DNA of 61,853 nucleotides. Origin: CAZAXU01 sp964489245 (GTDB taxonomy: Bacteria; Bacteroidota; Bacteroidia; Flavobacteriales; Flavobacteriaceae). Positions 43,858-53,965 of this stretch are shown here, piece by piece. Numbering within the stretch: the stretch's first letter is position 1; every line of letters starts with the position of its first letter. The translations under genes and the position numbers were made by a program. The stretch lies in assembly GCA_964489245.1 (NCBI GenBank), contig CAZAXU010000004.1, positions 1-61,853 of the forward strand, given 5' to 3'. A model generated the notes under the pieces. That model made no database searches. It had not been told where the DNA came from and saw only the letters and a list, made by a program, of their open reading frames with translations.

Positions 43858-44907
43858 ATGAGAGCAAATTGGTTAAGCAATATCGGTCATACAATCCCTA
43901 TAAAATATCATGTTGTTTTTTGGTTGGGATATTTTTCTATCAATGTCATCAGATGGGGAAGCTATTTCAATGACTATATCTATTCTTTGAAATCAAATTT
44001 GGTTGAGTTTCCTCTGCATATCATCATTGTGTATGTAAATATTTATTATCTGATCCCAAAATTTGTTGTCAAGAAAAAAATAGGGACATATATATTCACG
44101 CTTCTGTTTTCTTTAGGAATCGTATATGTTCTTCGAACAGGCTTAAATTATTTATTGGTCACAAAAAATATTTGGCCCGAAGCCTATGGCGTACAAAAAG
44201 CTTTTTCTTTTAATCATATCACGGCTGTTGTAATCGGAGAATTGTATGTTATTGCATTGGTCACTGCCATCAAATTGACTTTTGACTGGGTTCACGAACG
44301 AAATCGTTCAGAGCAACTACAAAAAATGCAATTGAAAACAGAATTAAGTTTTTTAAAATCTCAAATCCAACCTCATTTCTTTTTTAATACCTTAAATAAT
44401 TTGTATGCGCTCACGTTGGAAAAATCTGACAAAGCATCTAACGTCGTATTAAAACTTTCTGAAATGATGAGATACATTTTATATGATGCGCAAGAATCTA
44501 GAATCAATCTAACAGATGAGATAAACTATATCCAAGGATATATCGAATTGGAACAACTGCGACACGGAAGCCATATTGTTTCAAATATTGAGATTGCCGG
44601 AAACATAGACTTCATCAAAATTCCACCACTACTTTTACTTCCGTTTATCGAGAACTGTTTCAAACACGGAAAAAAAAATAATGATAATTTAAAAGTTTAT
44701 ATTAACTTTGAAAACCTTAATAACACAAATTTATATTTTAAAGTGCTTAATACGTTTGAAGATTCTACACAGCCTGAAACAAAACACGGAATAGGCATTG
44801 AAAATGTCAAAAGAAGATTGGAATTGCTCTATGGCAACAAGTTTGAGTTGCAAACAAAAATCAATGAACGGGAATATATAGTCGAACTAAAAATCCCTTT
44901 ACAATGA
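43858..44907 (+). CDS. LytS-type membrane histidine kinase
   Basis: 349 residues from the ATG at 43858, chosen because a promoter lies over the longer TTG-initiated frame. About four membrane helices occupy the N-terminal ~140 residues. A short coiled segment leads to the His_kinase (PF06580-type) domain with SQIQPHFFFNTLNNLYAL carrying the phospho-His, followed by an ATPase domain with FIENCFKHGK and GIGIENVKRRLELLY. The gene overlaps the downstream LytTR regulator by 4 bases (ATGA), so they form one operon. It diverges from susC and probably controls the amino-sugar locus; the signal sensed is unknown. Confidence 0.92.
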   Translation: MRANWLSNIGHTIPIKYHVVFWLGYFSINVIRWGSYFNDYIYSLKSNLVEFPLHIIIVYVNIYYLIPKFVVKKKIGTYIFTLLFSLGIVYVLRTGLNYLLVTKNIWPEAYGVQKAFSFNHITAVVIGELYVIALVTAIKLTFDWVHERNRSEQLQKMQLKTELSFLKSQIQPHFFFNTLNNLYALTLEKSDKASNVVLKLSEMMRYILYDAQESRINLTDEINYIQGYIELEQLRHGSHIVSNIEIAGNIDFIKIPPLLLLPFIENCFKHGKKNNDNLKVYINFENLNNTNLYFKVLNTFEDSTQPETKHGIGIENVKRRLELLYGNKFELQTKINEREYIVELKIPLQ

Positions 44908-45608
44908 AAATCAGATGCATCATTATAGACGACGAACCTCTGGCAATCAGAGTGATTAAGAAATATCTGGAATCCTTTCGAGAAATAGAATGTATTGCCA
45001 GTTTCAATAACCCGATTGATGCCATTTCTACTATTGAAGAAAAAGAAATTAATGTTATCTTTTTAGACATTAACATGCCTCTGATGAACGGTCTGGTTTT
45101 TATAAAAACCCTGAGAAATAAGCCTCATATTATCATCACTACAGCCTATAAAGAATATGCCATTGAGAGTTTTGAACTGGACGTATTAGACTATCTGCTC
45201 AAACCCATACCCTTTGAGAGATTTGCAAAGTCCGTAGGAAAAATCATCAATCAAATCAAACTTGAAAAAGGACTTGTTAAGAACTCAGATTTAAAATCCG
45301 ATTTCATTTTCTTTAAAGTCAATAGAAAACTCGTCCGAATCAGACTTGAGGATATTCTTTATATCGAGAGCATGAAAGACTACATAAAAGTGCATACAAC
45401 CACCGATGCCCATTTGGTATTAAAATCGATGTCTGCTGTCGCCGAGGAACTTTCCGGAGAACATTTCATCAGAATTCATCGTTCTTATTTGATTGCCATT
45501 GATAAAATCAAATCAATTGAGGGCAATCTTATCGAAATCGGAGACAAAAGGATTCCCATCGGTAGAAACTACACACAAACCGTCAAAAAACGAATTATCA
45601 AACAATGA
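44904..45608 (+). CDS. LytTR-family response regulator
   Basis: 234 residues. The receiver domain has DDEPLAIRV, phospho-acceptor Asp55 in FLDINMPLMNG, TTAYKEYAIES and LLKPIPFERF. The LytTR DNA-binding domain (about 135-234) has FFKVNRKLVRI, DILYIESMKDYIKVHT and HFIRIHRSYLIA. Overlap of 4 bases with the kinase gene indicates coupled translation. LytTR proteins bind direct repeats upstream of targets; the neighbouring susC promoter is the obvious candidate, with a CCAACAA repeat there, but binding is inferred only. Confidence 0.93.
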   Translation: MKIRCIIIDDEPLAIRVIKKYLESFREIECIASFNNPIDAISTIEEKEINVIFLDINMPLMNGLVFIKTLRNKPHIIITTAYKEYAIESFELDVLDYLLKPIPFERFAKSVGKIINQIKLEKGLVKNSDLKSDFIFFKVNRKLVRIRLEDILYIESMKDYIKVHTTTDAHLVLKSMSAVAEELSGEHFIRIHRSYLIAIDKIKSIEGNLIEIGDKRIPIGRNYTQTVKKRIIKQ

Positions 45609-45719
45609 GTTAATTGGGATACAAGAAAATCTATCGCAGGAAAAAAAACCGCTTTTATACATTCAATAAAATTTTTTCAGATTAGATAATATTTTATACT
45701 TTCGTACAAATTAAACAAC

Positions 45720-46304
45720 ATGATATCATTCATTAAAGGAAAAGTCTTTGAAATCACACCAACCTATATTGTCATTGACAATAATGACATAGGCTATTTG
45801 GTCTATATTTCTTTAAACACCTATTCCAAAATCAAACCTGAAGCACCGGTTTTTCTATACACGGAACAAATCATAAGAGATGATGCCCATTTGCTTTACG
45901 GTTTTTTTGATCAACTGGAAAGAGAACTCTTTAAGCTTTTGATTTCCGTATCGGGAATCGGTGCCAACACGGCTCTTGTCATCTTGTCTGCAATGACCGC
46001 ACAAGATGTTCAAAGAGTTATTGCCAACGGAGATGCAAGCGCTCTGCAAGCCGTGAAAGGCATTGGAGCAAAAACCGCCCAGCGAGCAATCATTGAACTC
46101 AAAGACAAAATCATCAAAACCTATGATATTGAATCAAATGGCACGTCGAGCTCTTCTTCATCAGTCAAAGGAGAAGCCATATCTGCCCTGGAAGCCTTAG
46201 GATATCCCAGAAAAAGATCTGAAAAAATTATTGACGGGCTCATCAGAGAAAATCAGGAAATAAGTTTGGAAAACACAATAAAAGAAGCCTTAAAACGTTT
46301 TTAA
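45720..46304 (+). CDS. ruvA: Holliday junction branch migration protein RuvA
   Basis: 194 residues. The N-terminal OB-fold (MISFIKGKVFEITPTYIVID), the helix-hairpin-helix motifs (LISVSGIGANTALVIL and LQAVKGIGAKTAQRAI) and the C-terminal RuvB-binding domain (EALGYPRKRSEKII) are all present. RuvA binds four-way junctions and loads RuvB. It lies 43 bases ahead of sprA, an arrangement known in Flavobacteriia. A TACTTTCG element (45697-45704) is a weak -7 candidate. Confidence 0.95.
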   Translation: MISFIKGKVFEITPTYIVIDNNDIGYLVYISLNTYSKIKPEAPVFLYTEQIIRDDAHLLYGFFDQLERELFKLLISVSGIGANTALVILSAMTAQDVQRVIANGDASALQAVKGIGAKTAQRAIIELKDKIIKTYDIESNGTSSSSSSVKGEAISALEALGYPRKRSEKIIDGLIRENQEISLENTIKEALKRF

Positions 46305-46347
46305 TTTTTAATTAAAAAGAGATTTAACAAAACAGAGTTTTTGCCAC

Positions 46348-49300
46348 ATGAAAAAAGCTATTTATTTTTTAGTTCTGATTAGTTTCTTGCCTACTCACGC
46401 ACAAGAAAACCCTAAACAAAAAGCACAAGATTCAACCCAAATATCTGTCAATCAAAACTCCATTTCTCTACCTGACCCGTCAAGTATTATTAGTAACTAT
46501 ACCTATGATCCTGAAACAAAGCTTTTCTATTTCAATAAAAAAATAGGAGATTATAACATTGCTTATCCGTGGGTGCTCACACCAAAAAAATATTATGAGC
46601 TCATATTGAAAGAAGGAATCAAAAAAGATTTTAAAGACAAAAATAAAGCAATTTCAGGACAAGGAAAAGATGCAGAAAAACTCAGGAAAAACCTATTGCC
46701 ACAATTCTATGTCAATTCAAAATTTTTTGAAAGTATTTTCGGTGGCAAGACAATCGATATTGTTCCAAGAGGAACTTTAGGCATAGATCTCGGACTGAGA
46801 TATTCAAAGAGAGAAAATCCGGTTGCACTGATTAATAACCGAAGTAATCTTTCCTTTGATTTTGATCAACAAATCAATATCGGATTGAAAGGAAAAATCG
46901 GTACTCGTCTAAATATTGATATCAACTACGATACACAATCTACTTTTGACTTCAACAACCAAATCAAGCTAAATTATACACCCACGGAAGATGATATCAT
47001 TCAGAAAATTGAAGTTGGAAATGTCAGCATGAAATCGACCAATGCGCTTATCACCGGTGCACAAAGTCTTTTCGGTGCCAAAACCCGATTGAAATTCGGA
47101 AAAACAGCAATCACAGCAGTTATTGCCGAACAAAAATCAGGCATGAGAACCATTCAAGCTCAAGGCGGTGAAGTGATTCAAGATTTTGAACAAAGTATTT
47201 TGCAATATGACGAATATAAACACTATTTTCTTGCACAATATTTTAGAGACCATTATAACGAAGCACTCAAAAACTATCCGTTTATCAATAGTCCTGTTAG
47301 GATTACACGCATTGAAGTATGGAAAACCAACCGTTCCACACAAACACAAGATGTTAGAAATATTGTTGCCATTCAGGATTTAGGAGAGAGTCAAAAATTA
47401 GGTTTAGACAACATACCCGCCGGATTTATTTTGCAACCTAATACGCCTCCGAACAATGCCGTCAACAAATTCAATCCTGAGGAAATGGGAACCGCCAATT
47501 CCGTTATCACACCTGCCATCAGAGATATGGCTACGGTTTCAGCAGGATTCGGAGGTCTAAACGTGACAAACGGAGTTGACTATGTTTCTTTGGAAAACGC
47601 CATAAAAATTGATTCTACACAATACAAACTATACCCTCAATTGGGTTATATCACTCTCAAACAACGACTAAACCCTGATGAAGTTCTAGGAATTGCTTTT
47701 GAATATACCATCGGCGGACAAATCTACAGAGTTGGTGAATTTTCTGATAACGGCGTTGTTTATCCGCAAAATATCGTTGTAAAACTTTTAAAGAGTAATA
47801 TGGTAAGCACCACAGAACCCAGTTGGGATTTGATGATGAAAAATATCTATGCACTGAATGCTTTTGATATCAAACCCGAAGATTTCCGGCTGAATATTCT
47901 CTATGCCAATCCTACGCCTTTCAACTATATCAAGCCGGTTGGAGGCACTCAACTTCCTCCCGATGTAAATGAACGTATTTTACTGAACGTATTTAATATG
48001 GACAGACTGAATATGCAAGGAGATCCACAAGCCAAAGGAGATGGCTTCTTTGATTTTATCAGCGGAATCACAATTGACCCGCTAGACGGTCGGATTATGT
48101 TCACATCAACAGAACCTTTCGGTGAATATTTATTTGAAAAGCTCAGAATAAATGCTTCAGAAGATTATAGCGACCCAAACACTTGGAACAACAACCAGAA
48201 AAAGTATGTCTATCAAGAACTCTATAAACTATCCAAAACACAAGCGGAGCAACACAGTGCAAAAAACAAATTTTTGCTCAAAGGAAAATATAAAACCGCA
48301 GGGGGCGACGGCATTCCCATCGGCGGATTTAATATCCCCAGAGGTTCTGTGACCGTTACCGCAGGAGGAAGAACACTGGTCGAAGGCATAGACTATGTCG
48401 TAAACTATCAAATCGGAAGAGTGCAAATCATCAATCCGTCTATTGCACAATCCAAAGTGCCTATTCAAGTTTCCGTAGAGCAAAATTCAATCTTTCAACA
48501 AACCACAAAAATCTTTAAAGGTATCAATGTTGAACATAAATTCAATGAGCATTTTGTTTTAGGAGGTACTTATATGTCTTTTAAAGAAAAACCATTAAGT
48601 TGGAAATCGACCTATGGCTATGAACCCCTCAATAATACCATCATCGGTTTCAACGGAATGTACTCGACCAAATTACCTTTTTTAACTAGATTTACCAATA
48701 AATTCCGTAGCGCAAAATCCGATGCGGAATCCAGCATTTCCATTAAAGGAGATTTTGCCTATTTATTCCCGAGTCTGGCAGATGTCTCCGATGTCAACGG
48801 CAGAAGCACCACTTACGTGGAAGACTTTGAATCATCTCAAATGTTTATCGATTTACGTCCGCACTACACTTGGCACTTGGCAAGTACACCGGCTCGTTTT
48901 CCTGAATCACAACTTTTAGACAATCTTGAATCTAATAAAAACAGAGCCAAATTGTCGTGGTATGTTATCGACCAAATATTCTATAGCAATAACCCCCCGG
49001 AAGGAATCGACCAAAACGAACTTTCCAAAGAAGAAAGCCGACTTGTGCGAATCACCGAACTTTTTGACCAAGATGTTCCATCCGGATATCCTCTAACCTT
49101 AAATCCGCTAAACTTAGTCTTTTATCCCAAAGAAAGAGGCCCTTATAATTTTGATACCAATCTCGATGCAAACACAGGAAACTTGCAAAATCCGCAACAA
49201 CGCTGGGGAGGTATCATGAGATATTTGCAAACCAATGATTTTGAACAGGCCAATGTCGAATATATCGATTTTTGGGTGATGGACCCTTATTTCAATAATC

Positions 49301-52300
49301 CCAATCCTCCCGCCGGAGGAAAACTCTATATGGATTTAGGCTATATTTCAGAAGATATTCTTTTTGACGGACACAAACAATATGAAAACGGATTGCCCGG
49401 AGACGGAAGTAATCAAAATACCATTTCAACCAATTTGGCAAGAGTGCCCAACAAACAATCTTTGGTCTATGCTTTCACAAATGACGAAACTGAAAGAGCA
49501 AATCAAGATGTAGGTTTTGACGGACTGAGCGATAGTAAAGAACAAGCATTTTTTGCAAACTATTTGAATGCTCTTCCGGCAAACATTAGGGCACAATATC
49601 AAAATGATCCATCCGCAGACGACTATCAAAACTATTCAAATGCTCAAGGGAGCATCGTTGAAAGATATCGTAATTACAACGGAACAGAAGGCAACACGCC
49701 TGTTAATCTAAACAACAATAATAACAATTCTACAACAGGAAGCAATGCTTATCCGGATACGGAAGATATTGATAGAGACTTGAACATGAACACCATTGAC
49801 AGTTATTATGAATATGAAATTCCTATCAAACCCAATATTAGCATTAATGATCAATATGTAGCAGATATCAAGGAAACCACCGTTCCTCTTCCCAATGGAG
49901 ATTCTCAAACATCTCGTTGGATACAATTTAAAATTCCCGTACACAATTATACAAGTGTTCAAGGAAGCATCTCGGATTTCAGATCAATCAAATTTATGAG
50001 AATGTATTTAACCGGATTCACCGAAGATCGTGTAGTTTTAAGATTTGCTTCACTCAATTTGGTTCGTGGCGATTGGAAAAAATATCAACTGACTTTAGAC
50101 CCTACAGACCCCAATCCGGATGATGACGGAACATTTGTTGAAAGTTCTGCAATCAGTATTGAAGATAATGCCAGAAGACAACCTATCCCTTATGTGCTAC
50201 CTCCGGGAATTGAAAGAGAAGAAATCTATCAACAAAATTCCAACCTGAGACAAAACGAACAATCTCTCTCTTTAAAAGTATGTGATTTGGAACAGGGCGA
50301 TGCCAGAGGCGTTTATAAATATAACAGTATCGATATGCGACAATATAAAAACTTGGAAATGTTTTTCCATGCAGAAAGTATTGTTGGAAATCAAGATTTG
50401 CAAGACAATGAAGCCTACGGATTTATTAGGTTTGGCTCTGATCTCTCAGACAATTTCTATGAAATACAACTCCCGTTGAAGGTCACACAACCGGGCACTC
50501 ATAATCCCGAAGAAATTTGGCCGGTTGAAAACCGAATGGATTTGAAACTCGATTTGTTGACTCAAGTAAAATTAAAGCTGATTAAATCCGGAAATAGCAC
50601 CTCCACTCTGCCCGTTTTCTATCAAGAGCAGGATTTGGACCCAAGTGCGGCAAATAAACCCAATCAATTAAAAATCGGAATCAAAGGGAATCCTAATTTT
50701 GGTGATGTGAAAATTGTTATGGTCGGTGTCAGAAACAATGCCAACTATGACATTTGCGGAGAATATTGGTTCAATGAACTTCGACTTTCTGAAATGAAAA
50801 ACAAAGGCGGATGGGCATCTAGTGCAAGTATCGATGCCAATTTATCTGACTTTGCCACCATTTCTTTAAACGGAGGTATTTCAACTGTAGGCTTTGGCGC
50901 ACTGGAAGAAGGTCCTTTATCCAGAAATCTTGAAAATGCCAAGCGATACAACATCAGCACAACCGCCAATGTAGGACAATTATTGCCTCGAAAATGGAAT
51001 GTAAATATTCCGCTGACCTATACCGTTTCAGAGGAATTTATAGATCCTGAATATGATCCGATTTGGAGAGACGTCCCTCTGGAAAAACGCCTTGATATAG
51101 CCACTTCCAAACAGCGAGATTCTATCTTGCAGGTGGCACAAACCTATACCAAACACAAAGGCATAACCCTTTCCGGAGTCAAAAAGAATTATACCCAAAA
51201 CACAAAAGAAAAAAAGTCTAAAAAAACGGCTAAACATCATTTCTACGATATTGAAAACCTGACTTTTGATTTCTCTTATAACGAGATATATCATTCCGAC
51301 TATGAAATTAAAAATAACAGTGATAAAACCACAAGACTCGGCGCAAACTATAATTACAGTTTCAAACCTTTGAGTTTCTCTCCTTTTAAAAAATCTAAAA
51401 AACTCAAGAAAAAATATCTGAGACTCATCAAAGATTTTAATTTCAATTTATTGCCTTCGAGCGTGACTGTTCACAGCAATATCAACAGAAGGTTCAATAA
51501 CTTAAATTTCAGAGAAATTGAAAACTACGGATTGAGTATTCCTGCAATGCAGAATAGAAACTATATGTTTGACTGGGGATTCAGTGTCAATTATAATCCT
51601 ACAAAATCAATTCAAACCTCTTATTCTATTTCGCACAACAGAAATATCCAAAACTGGGTTATGCCTGATGGAACCACCGATGTCAACAACGGTATTTGGA
51701 ACGATTTTTTCAATGTTGGAACTCCATTGACACACAACCAAAATCTGAATGTAACTTATGATCTTCCGTTGAACAAAATTCCATTGCTCAACTTTGTCAA
51801 ATCCACCTATGTCTATAACGGATTTTTCCAATGGCAAAAAAGTTCACAAGCTTTGGAAGATATTGATGGCTATGACTTGGGAAACACCATTCAAAATAGT
51901 AATTCTCACCAACTCAATACTGTTTTTGATATGAATAAGTTATATCGAGAACTCGGGCTTACAAAACTTAAAAACAAACTCTTAGGGAGCAACAAGAAAA
52001 AAAGAAGAAAAAGAACCAAACCAAAACCTAAGAAAGGAGATGGTGTTAATCCTAAAGACGGAAAAAAGAACACTAATGAAAAAGATATCGTCATAAACAA
52101 AGGAAAAAAGAAAAGAAAAGGCGAAAATGATGATTTCTCTACTCCATCTGCTTCACAAAAATTCTTTGGACACCTTTTAGAATTTATCACCAGTCTTCAA
52201 AACGTAAAAATCAATTATAGACAAAACAACGGTCTGATGTTGCCGGGATACATGAATTCAGTAGGTTTCTTCGGGTCTGCCGACCCCTCTGTTCCATTTG

Positions 52301-53493
52301 TGCTGGGATGGAATGATGATAATATCAGATATGAGGCAGCCAAACGCGGATGGCTCACCAAATATCCTGATTTCAATCAACCTTTTGTCAATAATTATTC
52401 TGAAGAAATTTCTTTGAGTGGAACCATGAAACCCTTAAAAACATTGACAATCACATTCAAAGGACAGAAATCTTATCTGGAAAATATTAGTGAGCAATTC
52501 AATGCCGTAGGTGGTCAATATCATGCACTTCTGCCAACAAAACTGGGTAATTTTTCTATCTCCAATATGATGATTAAAACCAGTTTTGAAAACATCTCCG
52601 AAAACAACAGTACTGCTTTTAACCGGATGTTGAACAACCGATTGGCCATTGCAAAAAGACTTGCCAAAGAACGTGGAGTTGCTGTTCCTGCAAGTGGTTA
52701 TCCCAATGGATATGGACCGCTGCAATCCGAAGTCTTAATGTATGCATTTGTATCCGGATATTCTGATGCCGACCCTAAAAAATCAAAACTTTCGCCATTC
52801 AGAAATATTCCGATTCCAAGTTGGAGAATCAAATTCTCCGGACTAACCAGATATAAATGGTTTAAAAAACATTTTAAACGTTTCAGCCTGGAACATAACT
52901 ACAGATCAGACTATACCATAAATCAGTTCACAAACAACTTGCAATTAAGCGGAAATCCCAACGCCAAAGATGCCAACGGAAATTTCTATTCATCTTGGAT
53001 TATGGATAATTTAACGCTAACCGAAGCTTTCAATCCTTTGATTAAGGTGAATATGGAACTAAAAAATTCATTGCAATTAAATTTTGAAATGAAAAAAGAC
53101 AGAACCATGTCTTTGAACCTCAACAACTATACTCTTTCTGAAGTTTCCGGAAAAGAATACGTAGTTGGCCTGGGTTATCGCATTAAAGATGTGAAATTAC
53201 CGCTGACCATTGCCGGAAGAAGAATGGAATTTACCAATGATTTGATTTTAAAATTGGATGCTTCCATCAGAAATAATTTGACCGTAATCAGAGGTATATC
53301 AGACAAAATTAATCAAATCACTGCGGGACAAACCATGTATAATTTAAAATTTACGGCCGACTATGCGCTCACAAATAATTTTTCAGCCATTTTATTTTAT
53401 AATCATTCCTTTTCGGAATTTGCCGTTTCAACTTCCTATCCCTTTACAACAATCAGAGGAGGTTTAAGCATTAAATATACCTTTGGAAATTAA
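46348..53493 (+). CDS. sprA: SprA, outer-membrane translocon of the type IX secretion/gliding system
   Basis: 2381 residues, within the normal range for SprA (about 2,400). Signal peptide 1-18 (ending THAQ). SprA is a 36-strand outer-membrane barrel through which T9SS cargo passes, essential for gliding in F. johnsoniae. Typical segments include YPWVLTPKKYYEL near the start, GTLGIDLGLRYSKRENP, LNIDINYDTQSTFDFNNQIK and a DYVVNYQIGRVQIINPS block repeated in pattern, and the C-terminal TIRGGLSIKYTFGN strand. An unusually basic stretch at about 1876-1930 (KKKRRKRTKPKPKKGDG and KGKKKRKGEND) interrupts the barrel region. It follows ruvA closely and precedes gcvH. No other T9SS component or cargo with a C-terminal sorting domain is in the window. 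Confidence 0.95.
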   Translation: MKKAIYFLVLISFLPTHAQENPKQKAQDSTQISVNQNSISLPDPSSIISNYTYDPETKLFYFNKKIGDYNIAYPWVLTPKKYYELILKEGIKKDFKDKNKAISGQGKDAEKLRKNLLPQFYVNSKFFESIFGGKTIDIVPRGTLGIDLGLRYSKRENPVALINNRSNLSFDFDQQINIGLKGKIGTRLNIDINYDTQSTFDFNNQIKLNYTPTEDDIIQKIEVGNVSMKSTNALITGAQSLFGAKTRLKFGKTAITAVIAEQKSGMRTIQAQGGEVIQDFEQSILQYDEYKHYFLAQYFRDHYNEALKNYPFINSPVRITRIEVWKTNRSTQTQDVRNIVAIQDLGESQKLGLDNIPAGFILQPNTPPNNAVNKFNPEEMGTANSVITPAIRDMATVSAGFGGLNVTNGVDYVSLENAIKIDSTQYKLYPQLGYITLKQRLNPDEVLGIAFEYTIGGQIYRVGEFSDNGVVYPQNIVVKLLKSNMVSTTEPSWDLMMKNIYALNAFDIKPEDFRLNILYANPTPFNYIKPVGGTQLPPDVNERILLNVFNMDRLNMQGDPQAKGDGFFDFISGITIDPLDGRIMFTSTEPFGEYLFEKLRINASEDYSDPNTWNNNQKKYVYQELYKLSKTQAEQHSAKNKFLLKGKYKTAGGDGIPIGGFNIPRGSVTVTAGGRTLVEGIDYVVNYQIGRVQIINPSIAQSKVPIQVSVEQNSIFQQTTKIFKGINVEHKFNEHFVLGGTYMSFKEKPLSWKSTYGYEPLNNTIIGFNGMYSTKLPFLTRFTNKFRSAKSDAESSISIKGDFAYLFPSLADVSDVNGRSTTYVEDFESSQMFIDLRPHYTWHLASTPARFPESQLLDNLESNKNRAKLSWYVIDQIFYSNNPPEGIDQNELSKEESRLVRITELFDQDVPSGYPLTLNPLNLVFYPKERGPYNFDTNLDANTGNLQNPQQRWGGIMRYLQTNDFEQANVEYIDFWVMDPYFNNPNPPAGGKLYMDLGYISEDILFDGHKQYENGLPGDGSNQNTISTNLARVPNKQSLVYAFTNDETERANQDVGFDGLSDSKEQAFFANYLNALPANIRAQYQNDPSADDYQNYSNAQGSIVERYRNYNGTEGNTPVNLNNNNNNSTTGSNAYPDTEDIDRDLNMNTIDSYYEYEIPIKPNISINDQYVADIKETTVPLPNGDSQTSRWIQFKIPVHNYTSVQGSISDFRSIKFMRMYLTGFTEDRVVLRFASLNLVRGDWKKYQLTLDPTDPNPDDDGTFVESSAISIEDNARRQPIPYVLPPGIEREEIYQQNSNLRQNEQSLSLKVCDLEQGDARGVYKYNSIDMRQYKNLEMFFHAESIVGNQDLQDNEAYGFIRFGSDLSDNFYEIQLPLKVTQPGTHNPEEIWPVENRMDLKLDLLTQVKLKLIKSGNSTSTLPVFYQEQDLDPSAANKPNQLKIGIKGNPNFGDVKIVMVGVRNNANYDICGEYWFNELRLSEMKNKGGWASSASIDANLSDFATISLNGGISTVGFGALEEGPLSRNLENAKRYNISTTANVGQLLPRKWNVNIPLTYTVSEEFIDPEYDPIWRDVPLEKRLDIATSKQRDSILQVAQTYTKHKGITLSGVKKNYTQNTKEKKSKKTAKHHFYDIENLTFDFSYNEIYHSDYEIKNNSDKTTRLGANYNYSFKPLSFSPFKKSKKLKKKYLRLIKDFNFNLLPSSVTVHSNINRRFNNLNFREIENYGLSIPAMQNRNYMFDWGFSVNYNPTKSIQTSYSISHNRNIQNWVMPDGTTDVNNGIWNDFFNVGTPLTHNQNLNVTYDLPLNKIPLLNFVKSTYVYNGFFQWQKSSQALEDIDGYDLGNTIQNSNSHQLNTVFDMNKLYRELGLTKLKNKLLGSNKKKRRKRTKPKPKKGDGVNPKDGKKNTNEKDIVINKGKKKRKGENDDFSTPSASQKFFGHLLEFITSLQNVKINYRQNNGLMLPGYMNSVGFFGSADPSVPFVLGWNDDNIRYEAAKRGWLTKYPDFNQPFVNNYSEEISLSGTMKPLKTLTITFKGQKSYLENISEQFNAVGGQYHALLPTKLGNFSISNMMIKTSFENISENNSTAFNRMLNNRLAIAKRLAKERGVAVPASGYPNGYGPLQSEVLMYAFVSGYSDADPKKSKLSPFRNIPIPSWRIKFSGLTRYKWFKKHFKRFSLEHNYRSDYTINQFTNNLQLSGNPNAKDANGNFYSSWIMDNLTLTEAFNPLIKVNMELKNSLQLNFEMKKDRTMSLNLNNYTLSEVSGKEYVVGLGYRIKDVKLPLTIAGRRMEFTNDLILKLDASIRNNLTVIRGISDKINQITAGQTMYNLKFTADYALTNNFSAILFYNHSFSEFAVSTSYPFTTIRGGLSIKYTFGN

Positions 53494-53550
53494 TTTTTAT
53501 AAGTTGAGAAAAAACAAACATAAGTACTTTTTTAATAATAATTTATAACC

Positions 53551-53558
53551 TATTTTTG
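53551..53558 (+). promoter_or_regulatory. -7 element of the gcvH promoter
   Basis: TATTTTTG followed by C, 26 bases upstream of the gcvH ATG. No clear TTG at the expected distance. Confidence 0.45.
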
Positions 53559-53584
53559 CCTTAAATAAATTAAATTTTTCAAAA

Positions 53585-53965
53585 ATGAACGTACCACAAG
53601 ATTTAAAATATACCAAAGATCACGAATGGGTTCGTGTTGATGAGGATATTGCCACAATAGGCATCACTGATTTTGCCCAAAGAGAATTAGGAGACATTGT
53701 CTATGTTGAAGTTGATACCGAGGGAGAAACACTTGATGCCGATGAAGTTTTCGGAACAGTAGAAGCCGTAAAAACCGTTTCTGATTTATTGCTTCCCGTT
53801 GGTGGAGAAGTCAAAGAATTTAACGAAGATCTTGAATCTGAACCTGAACTCATCAATAAAGACCCTTATGACAAAGGATGGATTGTCAAAATCAAAATTG
53901 AAAATGCCGGCGATTTGGCAAATCTTTTAGACGCTGATGCTTATCAAGAATATATTAAAGCATAA
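53585..53965 (+). CDS. gcvH: Glycine cleavage system H protein
   Basis: 126 residues. The lipoyl-carrying Lys63 is in VEAVKTVSD, with typical opening YTKDHEWVRVDEDIATIGIT and NKDPYDKGWIVKIKI. H protein shuttles the aminomethyl group between the P, T and L proteins of glycine cleavage; the other components are not in this window. The 3' end overlaps the VanZ-like gene by 29 bases in another frame. Confidence 0.96.
   Translation: MNVPQDLKYTKDHEWVRVDEDIATIGITDFAQRELGDIVYVEVDTEGETLDADEVFGTVEAVKTVSDLLLPVGGEVKEFNEDLESEPELINKDPYDKGWIVKIKIENAGDLANLLDADAYQEYIKA

Noticed and set aside
43647..43880. Minus-strand 77-residue frame in the susC/LytS region
   Set aside because: Overlaps the promoter region and the start of the kinase gene; no family resemblance.
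51906..52190. Minus-strand Phe/Leu-rich frame inside sprA
   Set aside because: Shadow of the basic insertion of SprA, same effect as with BatC.
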